NCBI GenBank assembly: GCA_004557565.1
Contig: SFGS01000010.1
Coordinates: 24,942-88,941 of the forward strand
DNA: 64,000 bases
DNA from: Bacteroidales bacterium
GTDB taxonomy: Bacteria > Bacteroidota > Bacteroidia > Bacteroidales > Muribaculaceae
Reading direction: 5' to 3'
The notes under the pieces are model-generated. The model had not been told where the DNA came from, made no database searches, and saw nothing but the letters and a program-made list of their open reading frames with translations. The stretch's first letter is position 1. Every line of letters begins with the position of its first letter. Below are positions 41,971-50,086 of this stretch, in pieces. Made by a program: the position numbers and the translations under genes.

Positions 41971-42786
41971 TCACTCTATCGCATTAGAGTTACCATAGGA
42001 CTGTGGCGTGCCAGATTGAGGTGCGCTGAAGTGCCATCCATTTGCAGAAGCGTCATTCCCGCTGTCGGCATTGTGGGTAATCACCACTTCCACACGGCGG
42101 TTGAGCGCACGCCCGTCGGAGGTGCGGTTGTCGCCCACCGGACGCTGGTCAGCCATACCTTTGCAGAAAATTTGGCTCGATGGCACACCCTTCTTCACCA
42201 AATACGCTTTCACCACTTGGGCGCGCTCCACCGAGAGGCGGCAACGCTGATTGTAGGTGCCAGTATTGTCGGTATAACCGTAGATTTCGGCGCACGCCGT
42301 TGGGTCGTTGATGAGTTTGCGCGCCACACGGTCGAGTGCCTTCTTTGCGCCACCGTCGAGTTTGGTTTTGCTTTGTGCGTAGTAAATGCAGTTGTCGCCA
42401 CGGCGTGGAGCGCTCGTGCGATAGGTGTACTGCGTTTGAGTGCCATACAGTTCATCACCGCCATAGTAGTTTCCGCTTGCATTTTGCTGCCTTTGCTCAG
42501 CTTTTTTGTCCATGTCGCTACCGATTGCGGAACCGATAGCCGCACCAGCCACAGCACCCACAGCCGCACCTATAATCGAGTTGTTGCGGCTTGAGTAGTA
42601 ACCATTGCCCATCAGCGAACCGATGAAAGAGCCTGCGCTTGCGCCCGAAGTGGCACCCACCACAGCTCCCTTAGTAGAATTGCTTGCGTCGGGGTCGGAC
42701 ATCACTGCCCACTCAGCCAAACCACAACTGGTGGTAGAGCCCATCAATAATGAGCCACATAATATAGTAAGTAAAGTTTTTTTCAT
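41971..42786 (-). CDS. OmpA-family lipoprotein with glycine-zipper domain
   Basis: A 271-residue protein. The N-terminal signal ends in a lipobox-like GSTTSC, so the Cys is probably lipidated. A glycine-zipper region follows (about 38-90, KGAVVGATSGASAGSFIGS, SIIGAAVGAVAGAAIGSAIG), then an OmpA C-terminal peptidoglycan-binding domain (IYGYTDNTGTYNQRCRLSVERAQVV, ADQRPVGDNRTSDGRALNRRVEV). It likely tethers the outer membrane to the wall. The ATG at 42784-42786 is preferred over a GTG two codons upstream because MKKTLL is a standard signal start. Confidence 0.88.
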   Translation of the reverse strand: MKKTLLTILCGSLLMGSTTSCGLAEWAVMSDPDASNSTKGAVVGATSGASAGSFIGSLMGNGYYSSRNNSIIGAAVGAVAGAAIGSAIGSDMDKKAEQRQQNASGNYYGGDELYGTQTQYTYRTSAPRRGDNCIYYAQSKTKLDGGAKKALDRVARKLINDPTACAEIYGYTDNTGTYNQRCRLSVERAQVVKAYLVKKGVPSSQIFCKGMADQRPVGDNRTSDGRALNRRVEVVITHNADSGNDASANGWHFSAPQSGTPQSYGNSNAIE

Positions 42787-42860
42787 AGTCACAAAATTTT
42801 AAATTCCACTATCAATAATATGACTTGCGAAACGAAAAATCGTTTAATCCTAATCCACTG

Positions 42861-42890
42861 CAAATTTACACTAATTTTTTGAATATCAAC
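42861..42890 (-). promoter_or_regulatory. Promoter for the OmpA-type gene
   Basis: On the minus strand, a TTG-containing GTTG (42890-42887) is followed after 18 bases by TAAATTTG (42868-42861), fitting the Bacteroidota consensus. The ATG is 75 bases downstream. Confidence 0.65.
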
Positions 42891-42965
42891 CACACTACAC
42901 GAAAAACCAGCCCTAAAAACTATCGTCTTAACCTCCCTAAAATTCGTCTTAACTTCCAAAAAATC

Positions 42966-43004
42966 CAATCTCTAACATCTAACTTCTAATTTCTAACATC
43001 TATT
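42966..43004. repeat. Heptamer tract upstream of maeB
   Basis: CTAACATCTAACTTCTAATT-type repeats in the divergent gap between the OmpA and malic enzyme genes. The rest of this 360-base gap is AT-rich and holds the two promoters. Confidence 0.75.
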
Positions 43005-43058
43005 TCTCTTTATGCAATCGTTTGAATATTAAAACTCATTAACAAGGTGTGCCCTATC

Positions 43059-43089
43059 TTGGATTGACTGAAAAAAAAGTTTAACTTTG
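43059..43089 (+). promoter_or_regulatory. Promoter for maeB
   Basis: TTG (43059-43061) is followed after 20 bases by TAACTTTG (43082-43089), fitting the Bacteroidota consensus. The ATG follows 65 bases later. Confidence 0.65.
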
Positions 43090-43154
43090 TGTGTGCCTTT
43101 TTACGACACGAAAAATCTGAAAACATTAACATATTATTATAGTATTACAAAATT

Positions 43155-45443
43155 ATGTCAAAAATCACGAAAAAAATGGCCCTCGACTATCATCACTTAG
43201 ATGATAAGCCTGGAAAAATTTGCGTGGTACCCACCAAGCCATACCAATCTCAAACCGACCTTTCACTCGCATATTCTCCTGGCGTGGGTTTCCCCTGCCT
43301 CGAAATCAAAGACAACGCCGACGATGTGTATAAATACACCAACAAGGGCAACCTTGTGGCTGTAATCTCAAACTGCACCGCCGTGCTCGGACTGGGCGAC
43401 ATCGGTCCGCTGGCTGGCAAGCCTGTGATGGAAGGCAAGGCGCTGCTGTTTAAGATTTTCGCTGGCCTCGACAGCTTCGACATTGAACTCGACGAAAAAG
43501 ACCCCGAAAAGTTTATCGCTGCCGTTAAGGCGATTGCCCCCACTTTCGGCGGCATCAACCTTGAGGACATCAAAGCACCTGAATGTTTTGAAATCGAACG
43601 TCGCCTGAAGGAGGAATGCGACATTCCTGTGATGCACGACGACCAGCACGGCACAGCCATCATCTCTGGCGCAGGACTCATCAATGCGCTTGAAATTCAG
43701 GGCAAAAAAGCCAAAGATGTGAAACTCGTGGTCAATGGTGCCGGTGCTGCCGCCATTTGCTGCACACGCCTGTATATGCAACTCGGTGTGAAGAAGGAAA
43801 ATATCGTGATGTGCGACAGCCGTGGCGTGATTTCCAATCGCCGCGATAAACTCACCGAGCAGAAGAAGGAATTTGCCACCGACCGCGAAATCAACACGCT
43901 TGAAGAGGCTATGGTGGGCGCTGATGTGTTCCTGGGGCTTTCGGTGAAAGATGTGGTTACGCCCGAAATGATCAAGTCGATGGCTGCCAAGCCTATCGTG
44001 TTTGCGCTGGCTAACCCCGACCCTGAAATCGCCTACGACAAGGCCGTGGCTTCACGCTCCGACCTCATTTTTGCCACCGGACGCAGCGACTACCCCAACC
44101 AAATCAACAATGTGCTGGGCTTCCCCTACATCTTCCGTGGCGCTATCGACTGCTCTGCCACCGAAATCAACTCTGCAATGGAGCTGGCGGCTGTGCGCGC
44201 TATTGCCGATTTGGCAAAAAAGAACGTGCCACCTGTGGTGAACGCCGCCTACAAGATGAACAACTTGAAATTCGGCCCGAAATACATTCTTCCAAAGGCA
44301 CTCGACCCTCGCTTGATCGAAACCGTATCTACCGCCGTGGCTAAAGCGGCTATGGATTCGGGCGTGGCACGCCGCCCTATCGACGACCTCGACGCTTACC
44401 GCTCTGAACTGCGCAAGGTGCTGGGCTACGACAACAAGTTGCTCCGCCGCTTTACCGACACGGCGAAGAACTCGCCAAAGCGTGTGGTGTTTGCGCAAGC
44501 CAATACCGACAATATGCTCCAAGCTGCCGTGGAGGCTTACAAGAGCGGCATCTGCTTCCCTATTTTGCTGGGCAACGAGGAAATGATTGCAAAGCGTGCT
44601 AAGAAACTCGACCTCGAACTGAAGGGCATCACCATCGTGAACCCTCGCCACGACCGCGAGGAACGCCGCCGCGCACGTTATGCCAAGTTGCACATGAATA
44701 AGCATCAGCGCGATGGCATCAACCTGACCGAAGCCTACGAAAAGATGTACGACCGCAACTATTTCGGTATGATGATGGTGGAAACCGGCGAGGCCGACGC
44801 TTTCATCACTGGCACTTTCGCCGGCAGCGGCAACACTGTGAAGATTGCGAAAGAGGTGATTGGCATCAAGCCTGGATTCAAGCATTTCGCCACTCTCCAC
44901 ATTCTCAACACCAAGCGTGGCACTTTCTTCCTTGCCGACACTTCTATCAACCACGAGAACTCTACCGAGGAACTGGTTGACATCGCACGCCTCACCTACG
45001 ACGCTGTGAGATATTTCGCGCACTATCCTGTAATGGCTATGGTTTCGTACAGCAACTTCGGCTCAAACCCCGAACACGGCCCTATCGAAATCCACAACGC
45101 CATCGACATCTTGCACCGCGACTATCCCGAAATACTGGTGGAAGGCGAAATGCAAGTGCAATACGCCCTCAACAAGCAGTTGCGCGACAAGCAATTCCCA
45201 TTCAACAAACTCGTGGGTAAAGATGTGAACACACTCATATTCCCTAACTTGAGTGCTGCCAACACCGTGTTCCAGATGCTCCTTGAAATGGGCGCAGCCG
45301 AAATCGTGGGCCCAATCCAAATCGGCTTGAACAAGCCAATCCACTTCACCAGCATCGACACCTCGGTACGCGACATCGTAAACCTCACCACCATGGCAGT
45401 AATCGACGCCAACGTTTACGAAAAAGTAACCCTAAAAAAGTAA
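43155..45443 (+). CDS. maeB: NADP-dependent malic enzyme with phosphotransacetylase-like domain
   Basis: A 762-residue two-domain protein. Residues about 1-420 are malic enzyme: YSPGVGFPCLEI, GDIGPLAGKPVMEGKALLFK, the metal site EDIKAPECFEIE followed by MHDDQHGTA, and the NADP-binding VVNGAGAAAICCTRLY. Residues about 425-762 are a phosphate acetyl/butaryltransferase-like domain (RVVFAQANTDNMLQAAVEA, FITGTFAGSGNT) which in MaeB senses acetyl-CoA rather than catalysing transfer. It decarboxylates malate to pyruvate. It is a single-gene unit with promoter and terminator. Confidence 0.97.
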   Translation: MSKITKKMALDYHHLDDKPGKICVVPTKPYQSQTDLSLAYSPGVGFPCLEIKDNADDVYKYTNKGNLVAVISNCTAVLGLGDIGPLAGKPVMEGKALLFKIFAGLDSFDIELDEKDPEKFIAAVKAIAPTFGGINLEDIKAPECFEIERRLKEECDIPVMHDDQHGTAIISGAGLINALEIQGKKAKDVKLVVNGAGAAAICCTRLYMQLGVKKENIVMCDSRGVISNRRDKLTEQKKEFATDREINTLEEAMVGADVFLGLSVKDVVTPEMIKSMAAKPIVFALANPDPEIAYDKAVASRSDLIFATGRSDYPNQINNVLGFPYIFRGAIDCSATEINSAMELAAVRAIADLAKKNVPPVVNAAYKMNNLKFGPKYILPKALDPRLIETVSTAVAKAAMDSGVARRPIDDLDAYRSELRKVLGYDNKLLRRFTDTAKNSPKRVVFAQANTDNMLQAAVEAYKSGICFPILLGNEEMIAKRAKKLDLELKGITIVNPRHDREERRRARYAKLHMNKHQRDGINLTEAYEKMYDRNYFGMMMVETGEADAFITGTFAGSGNTVKIAKEVIGIKPGFKHFATLHILNTKRGTFFLADTSINHENSTEELVDIARLTYDAVRYFAHYPVMAMVSYSNFGSNPEHGPIEIHNAIDILHRDYPEILVEGEMQVQYALNKQLRDKQFPFNKLVGKDVNTLIFPNLSAANTVFQMLLEMGAAEIVGPIQIGLNKPIHFTSIDTSVRDIVNLTTMAVIDANVYEKVTLKK

Positions 45444-45478
45444 AGGCTAAAACAACCAGCCAAAACACCAAATAAATC

Positions 45479-45515
45479 AAGCTCGCAAAGTGCCCAAACA
45501 CCTTGCGAGCTTTTT
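45479..45515 (+). terminator. maeB terminator
   Basis: AAGCTCGCAAAGTG (45479-45492) pairs with CACCTTGCGAGCTT (45499-45512) with one mismatch, then a T run to 45515. Confidence 0.9.
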
Positions 45516-45590
45516 CCTTCTCCCCCCTCCCCCAATCCTCCAATACATCATTTTTTCACACAAAACTTCTTTATATCAAAAACAAAACAG

Positions 45591-45598
45591 TATCTTTG
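45591..45598 (+). promoter_or_regulatory. -7 box for the mrr gene
   Basis: TATCTTTG fits TAnnTTTG, 77 bases before the ATG. This is the edge at which base composition turns AT-rich. Confidence 0.5.
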
Positions 45599-45675
45599 TC
45601 TATAGATATATTATCTATATGGTAAACAAAAATATAAGTCAAATAATATTTATATAAAATAAAAAAACTACGAAC

Positions 45676-46611
45676 ATGGCAATACCAAAATTTGAAGACT
45701 TTCTTTATCCATTTCTTTTTCGCTTAAAGGATATGAACAATGTCAGCATCAAGGAAATGAGAAAGTACATTATAGAACATTTTCATCTTACTGATGAAGA
45801 TTGTAAATTGAGAACAAAAAGTGGATCAGCCAACCAACTTGACGACAGATTAGGATGGTCTCGCCAATGGCTTCGTCGTGCCTTGTTTATAGAAATCCCT
45901 CAAAGAGGTGTTTATAAAATCACAAAACGAGGTGTAGAATACCTGCAAAATCATACTGATTTAAGGCAAACGGATTTAATGAAATATCCAGAGTTTGCGG
46001 AATACGCAACAACCTCGTCTGGAACTGAAAAAAAACAGACAGCTAAAGTTATAGAAGAATTGGAAGATTCTAAACAAACACCAACTGAACAATTAGAAAA
46101 TGCTTATCAAACTATCGTAAAGGACTTGGCTGCCGACTTGTTGCAAAAAGTATTGGAGCAGTCAGCACAGTTCTTTGAACACTTGGTGTTGGATCTGTTA
46201 TTGAAAATGGGTTATGGTGGTTCCCTGTCTGATGCTGGATTAGTAACTAAATATTCCCATGATGACGGAATTGATGGTATAATCAAAGAAGATAAACTTG
46301 GGTTGGACAAAATCTACATACAGGCCAAACGATATAATACAGCAAACACCATTGTCAAACCGCAAATTCAACAATTTGTGGGAGCGCTTGATGAGCAGAA
46401 AGCAAGTAAGGGCGTATTCATTACCACGAGTTCATACAGTTCTGAAGCAAGAAAATATGCAGAGGAAAAAGCCAGCAAAAAGATAGTTTTGATTGACGGG
46501 CAAGAACTTGCGAGATATATGATTGAGTACAATGTCGGAGTTAGCTTAAAACATGTCTATGAGGTAAAACGCATCGACTCAGATTACTTCGAAGATGACA
46601 ATAATGAATAA
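45676..46611 (+). CDS. mrr: Mrr-type restriction endonuclease
   Basis: A 311-residue protein. Residues 1-95 are a winged-helix Mrr N domain (MAIPKFEDFLYPFLFRLKD, WSRQWLRRALFIEIPQRGVYKIT). Residues about 150-300 form the Mrr catalytic domain: E168 (FFEHLVLDLL), D200 in HDDGIDGII, and Q216-A-K218 in YIQAKRY, i.e. the PD-(D/E)XK fold with the Q-x-K variant typical of Mrr. Such enzymes cut modified foreign DNA and need no partner methylase. The gene is AT-rich compared with maeB upstream, suggesting horizontal acquisition. It opens the accessory block ahead of the unknown two-gene unit. Confidence 0.9.
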   Translation: MAIPKFEDFLYPFLFRLKDMNNVSIKEMRKYIIEHFHLTDEDCKLRTKSGSANQLDDRLGWSRQWLRRALFIEIPQRGVYKITKRGVEYLQNHTDLRQTDLMKYPEFAEYATTSSGTEKKQTAKVIEELEDSKQTPTEQLENAYQTIVKDLAADLLQKVLEQSAQFFEHLVLDLLLKMGYGGSLSDAGLVTKYSHDDGIDGIIKEDKLGLDKIYIQAKRYNTANTIVKPQIQQFVGALDEQKASKGVFITTSSYSSEARKYAEEKASKKIVLIDGQELARYMIEYNVGVSLKHVYEVKRIDSDYFEDDNNE

Positions 46612-47146
46612 GCAAAAAATGTAGATTCTTTTGCAGAATGTGGCAGTTTGAGTTTAGATTTGCAACAGGATGGGGTTTCTCCATGGTTCGTAAACGAAAT
46701 CGTGGAGCAGTTTCGTAACACCTACAAAACAACCAAGAATTGGGCAACGAACACAATCTCGTGGGCGATATGGTCAAACTAAACTTGCATATTGAAATAT
46801 ATAATAAAAAAGTTCCTACCAACAAGGAAACTTACTGTTGGAGTAACGATATACAGGCGATGCTATAGACATTGTGGCGAATTTGCGAACCATTGGATAT
46901 GTGCTGTTCTATACTTGTATAGTAATTGACCAGCATCTTTTCCGTGTAAAAAGTACTCTGACCATAAAGTCTGTAAAGGATTAAAAATGATTGTACGACT
47001 TTAGTTTATATCAATGATATAGATACTGCTCTCGAAAGAAAATCATCTGGCATATATTCTTTTAAAAAAAGAGTATTCTCTAACAACGAGAAATGATGCT
47101 CAATATTTAGAAGTTTAAGATTTGTATCATCAAAATTAATAAAATA
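46612..47146. other. AT-rich gap after mrr without an intact gene
   Basis: No convincing gene in 535 bases. Two short protein-like stretches occur in different plus-strand frames, one in frame after the mrr stop (about 46612-46779) and one at about 46719-46867 containing GDMVKLNLHIEIYNKKVPTN. They may be decayed coding remains. No good -7 box stands before the next gene; TTAAGATTTG at 47115-47124 is only close. Confidence 0.5.
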
Positions 47147-48031
47147 ATGGCAAAAAGAAAAGTAAGTTTTAATTATTTGTTCCTAAAACATGAAGGTTTG
47201 GAACTGTCAATAGAAAATGCATTGAGTACAATTGTCACATTTCTTCTATCAAAAGAAAAAATAGATAGAAAGCAAGATGTAAATAGTGATAAATTTGCAT
47301 TTTTAGATAATGTCGACTATGATACGACAAGTGAATATCATACAATGCAATTGTTGTTTAAAAGTGCTAAGCATAGTTATCGAGCACCTCTCCTTGACAA
47401 AAATACAGCCGAAGCAAGAGACAATCCAAAAACGATGAGTGAAGGGGAGCAAATGAAAACTCATTTACTTATAAAATTCAAGGAAGGAGATGCTGTTTTG
47501 TTTTTAGAAATGGGCAACAATTTACTCACTTGTGGAAATATCGTAAATTATTTGAACTATGTTCTTTTATCATACAACTCCCAATTTGAAGAAAATGATC
47601 AACGAAGAATCCTTGGAAAATTCAGCTTTGAAATGATAGCTCGTGATGACTTTCAAGAGGTCCTTCATGGAATGGATAGAGTTTTGTGTGCAGAGATTTA
47701 TATAGATAAAGCCGTTTTAGGGTCTGAAGTACTTAACTTTTCTGCACCATCAGAGAAGATAAAGGAAAATGTTATGCTTACAATTAAAGCAGAGCGTAAA
47801 AAAAGTATTAAAGATCATATCTATGATTTTGTGGATAGATACAATGATACCCAATCAAAAATAAGAAGAATTCGTGTCACAGGAAAAGCGACAAATGGAA
47901 ATTCGAGTATCATTGATACAAGTTTTATAGTTAAAAAAGAATTTATAGAAGTTCAACAAGACTCGGATACAGGAGAATATATTTCCGCAAATGTTTTTTT
48001 CCAATTAATGACTCTCTCTAACGAATGTTGA
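47147..48031 (+). CDS. Unrecognised soluble protein, first of a two-gene unit
   Basis: A 294-residue protein I do not recognise. It has no signal peptide and no membrane helix. The start MAKRKVSFNYLFL leads into a mixed alpha/beta fold with a hydrophobic strand core (THLLIKFKEGDAVLFLEMGNN), a lysine-rich middle (KENVMLTIKAERKKSIKDHI) and a beta-rich C-terminus (IRRIRVTGKATNGNSSIIDT). No nuclease, NTPase or protease motif is evident. It is AT-rich like mrr and is followed 7 bases later by a four-helix membrane protein, so the two are probably one operon. A small membrane protein paired with a soluble DUF protein recalls two-gene defence systems such as Kiwa, but that is only an architectural analogy. 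Confidence 0.7.
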   Translation: MAKRKVSFNYLFLKHEGLELSIENALSTIVTFLLSKEKIDRKQDVNSDKFAFLDNVDYDTTSEYHTMQLLFKSAKHSYRAPLLDKNTAEARDNPKTMSEGEQMKTHLLIKFKEGDAVLFLEMGNNLLTCGNIVNYLNYVLLSYNSQFEENDQRRILGKFSFEMIARDDFQEVLHGMDRVLCAEIYIDKAVLGSEVLNFSAPSEKIKENVMLTIKAERKKSIKDHIYDFVDRYNDTQSKIRRIRVTGKATNGNSSIIDTSFIVKKEFIEVQQDSDTGEYISANVFFQLMTLSNEC

Positions 48032-48038
48032 ATATAAA

Positions 48039-48545
48039 ATGTGGTGTGAATATCTATATGTAATTTTAGCATATGCCGATATGCTAAAGAAAGGCGAGAA
48101 ACGATTTGAAATATATATACCTGCAATCATTGCTATTACAAGTTTTATATACTCTCTCATTTCTTGCAACTATATTGTGCAATTTGATTTCATAAAAGAG
48201 ATTATTCCTTTTATAGAAACATTGTTGGGATTTACTCTTGCCGCATTAACACTTTTATTATCCAATAATCGTATTGAAGAAAAAACGAGAAACTACCCTA
48301 TGGAAAGAGAAATTAGGGGTAAAACCATAACAATGTTCCAATTCTTGGTAGTTCTTTATTCTTATTTGATTATTTGTGAGACAATTTTATGTATTTTGTA
48401 TTATATCGCAACATTATTTCCTACAAGTGTAAACGCGATAATAGCTGACATAGGGAATTCATTCTTTATTTGGGGAGTTTTTCATGTACTATTTTCAACG
48501 TTAAGAACAGCCTCTAACATGTATCACATAACTATAAGGAAATAG
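48039..48545 (+). CDS. Unrecognised four-helix membrane protein, second of a two-gene unit
   Basis: A 168-residue protein with four predicted membrane helices: about 26-43 (YIPAIIAITSFIYSLISC), 56-75 (IPFIETLLGFTLAALTLLLS), 99-124 (MFQFLVVLYSYLIICETILC and onwards) and 131-153. A charged cytoplasmic-type loop (NNRIEEKTRNYPMEREIRGK) separates helices 2 and 3. No family is recognised. It starts 7 bases after the previous gene; an alternative start is the Met at residue 15 (48081). The downstream AlbA_2 gene begins 1 base after its stop, so all three may be one transcript. Small multi-helix membrane proteins in such settings are often effectors, but function is not shown here. Confidence 0.7.
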   Translation: MWCEYLYVILAYADMLKKGEKRFEIYIPAIIAITSFIYSLISCNYIVQFDFIKEIIPFIETLLGFTLAALTLLLSNNRIEEKTRNYPMEREIRGKTITMFQFLVVLYSYLIICETILCILYYIATLFPTSVNAIIADIGNSFFIWGVFHVLFSTLRTASNMYHITIRK

Positions 48546-48546
48546 A

Positions 48547-50007
48547 ATGATGAATATACAATTATTGATAGGCGAAGCTACTGCTTACGACAAGAAACAA
48601 CAACTTGAAGTCAAACGTCCAAAGAGTTGGTTGAAAAGTGTGTCTGCCTTTGCAAATGGCGAAGGCGGCACATTGGTGTTTGGTGTTAGTGACGATGATC
48701 AAGTGGTGGGGCTTGTTGATGCAGAAAGCGATGCAGAAAGAATAAGTGAAGCGATAAAGACAAAACTTGACCCCATACCTTCTGTAAACCTTGAATTTAA
48801 GGAAGTGAATGACAAAAAACTTGTATTACTCCACGTTTACAAAGGACAGGAAACTCCTTATTACTATATCGGCGACAAGCAACGTTTGGCTTTCGTTAGA
48901 ATTGGCAACGAATCTGTCGTTGCCGACAGGCTTCAACTGAAAAGCCTCGTCATGAAAGGTGCTGGCCGCTCATTTGATGCTATTTCATCTCCTTACGAAT
49001 TTGAAGATATGGCTTTCACTAAACTGAAATCCGCTCATTTCAAGCGCTTAAACCAGTCGTTTAATGATAGTGATTTTGTTTCATGGGGAATCGTGGATAA
49101 TGAAGGGAAATTGACCAATGCAGGGGCATTGTTGGCTGACGATTCCCCAATACGCCATTCTCGCATTTTTTGCACCCGTTGGAATGGGCTTGATATGACC
49201 AGCGGTTTGGTCGAGGCTTTAGATGATGCGGAACTTGAAGGCAGTGTTATTGGTCAATTACAGGACGCTGTTGCCTTCGTAAGAAACAATTCACATCGAA
49301 GGTGGTGGAAGGAGGCTGAATATCGCGAAGAATTGCCCGACTATCCAGAGCGTGCTGTAACAGAAGTAATCTGTAATGCTATTATACACAGGGATTATAT
49401 GGCGTTAGGTAGTGAAATACACATTGATATGTACGACGACCGTATGGAAGTGTACTCCCCTGGTGGCATGATTGATGGCAGTTTGATACAGCAATTAAAT
49501 CCTTTAACCGTGCCATCTAAACGGCGCAACCCTTTACTTGCCGACTTTTTCCATCGCCTAAAATTAATCGAGCGTAGAGGAAGTGGTATGAAGAAAATCA
49601 TCGGCGAATATCAGCGATATGATAATTTGAAAAGCTACCATGCTCCTGAATTCAGCTCTAATACTTCTGAATTCCACGCCGTTTTGTGGAACCTCAATTA
49701 TGAGGCAAGTGTCAAGAAAGAGTTCGTAAAAGAGGATGCAAAGTTCGTAAAAGAGTTCGTAAAAGAAGACGCAAAGTTCACAAAAGAATTCATAAAAGCC
49801 CAAAGAATCATTTACAAACTCATCTCCGAGCAACCTCAAATCAGCGCAGCCACTATGGCAGAAAAAATAGGTATATCTTCGCGTCAAGTTCAGAAATACC
49901 TGAAAAGACTCACCGATTTACAACTGATAATCAGAGAAGGTGGTCGCAAGAATGGATTTTGGAAAATCATCGACAACGATTACGAAGATTTTTTCAAGAG
50001 AATATAG
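48547..50007 (+). CDS. AlbA_2 / ATP-binding regulator-type protein
   Basis: A 486-residue protein. Residues about 8-125 are an AlbA_2 (Schlafen-type) DNA-binding domain: QQLEVKRPKSWLKSVSAFAN, GEGGTLVFGVSDDDQVVG. Residues about 270-380 are a GHKL-like ATPase region: RAVTEVICNAIIHRDYMALG, then VYSPGGMIDG and LIERRGSGMKKI. Residues 391-418 hold an 11-residue tandem repeat. The C-terminus (about 418-480) is a winged helix (SAATMAEKIGISSRQVQKYL). Such proteins are common in Bacteroidales and often lie near defence genes; roles are largely unknown. Its start is adjacent to the membrane-protein stop. Confidence 0.85.
   Translation: MMNIQLLIGEATAYDKKQQLEVKRPKSWLKSVSAFANGEGGTLVFGVSDDDQVVGLVDAESDAERISEAIKTKLDPIPSVNLEFKEVNDKKLVLLHVYKGQETPYYYIGDKQRLAFVRIGNESVVADRLQLKSLVMKGAGRSFDAISSPYEFEDMAFTKLKSAHFKRLNQSFNDSDFVSWGIVDNEGKLTNAGALLADDSPIRHSRIFCTRWNGLDMTSGLVEALDDAELEGSVIGQLQDAVAFVRNNSHRRWWKEAEYREELPDYPERAVTEVICNAIIHRDYMALGSEIHIDMYDDRMEVYSPGGMIDGSLIQQLNPLTVPSKRRNPLLADFFHRLKLIERRGSGMKKIIGEYQRYDNLKSYHAPEFSSNTSEFHAVLWNLNYEASVKKEFVKEDAKFVKEFVKEDAKFTKEFIKAQRIIYKLISEQPQISAATMAEKIGISSRQVQKYLKRLTDLQLIIREGGRKNGFWKIIDNDYEDFFKRI
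49717..49800 (+). repeat. 33-bp coding tandem repeat
   Basis: Two and a half copies of a 33-base unit encoding KEFVKEDAKFV/T. Units at 49717-49749 and 49750-49782, then a partial one. It lies in the linker before the winged helix. Confidence 0.85.
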
Positions 50008-50013
50008 AATGAA

Positions 50014-50045
50014 ATGAGGGTGTATCGCTAGCGATACGCCCTCAT
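50014..50045. terminator. Long palindrome between convergent genes
   Basis: ATGAGGGTGTATCGCT pairs with AGCGATACGCCCTCAT with one T-G wobble. No proper T-run follows on either strand, so termination strength is uncertain. It separates the AlbA_2 gene from the HU-LysM gene. Confidence 0.6.
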
Positions 50046-50086
50046 TCATATCTGTCAGTACACCTTCGGTGTTATCTTTGTTTACT

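Noticed and set aside
46541..46825. 94-codon minus-strand frame in the mrr 3' region
   Set aside because: It overlaps the end of mrr and shows no protein-like pattern or start context.
47147..48545. Firm assignment of the two-gene unit to Kiwa
   Set aside because: Only the architecture is similar; gene order is reversed and no KwaA/KwaB motif could be recognised by eye.
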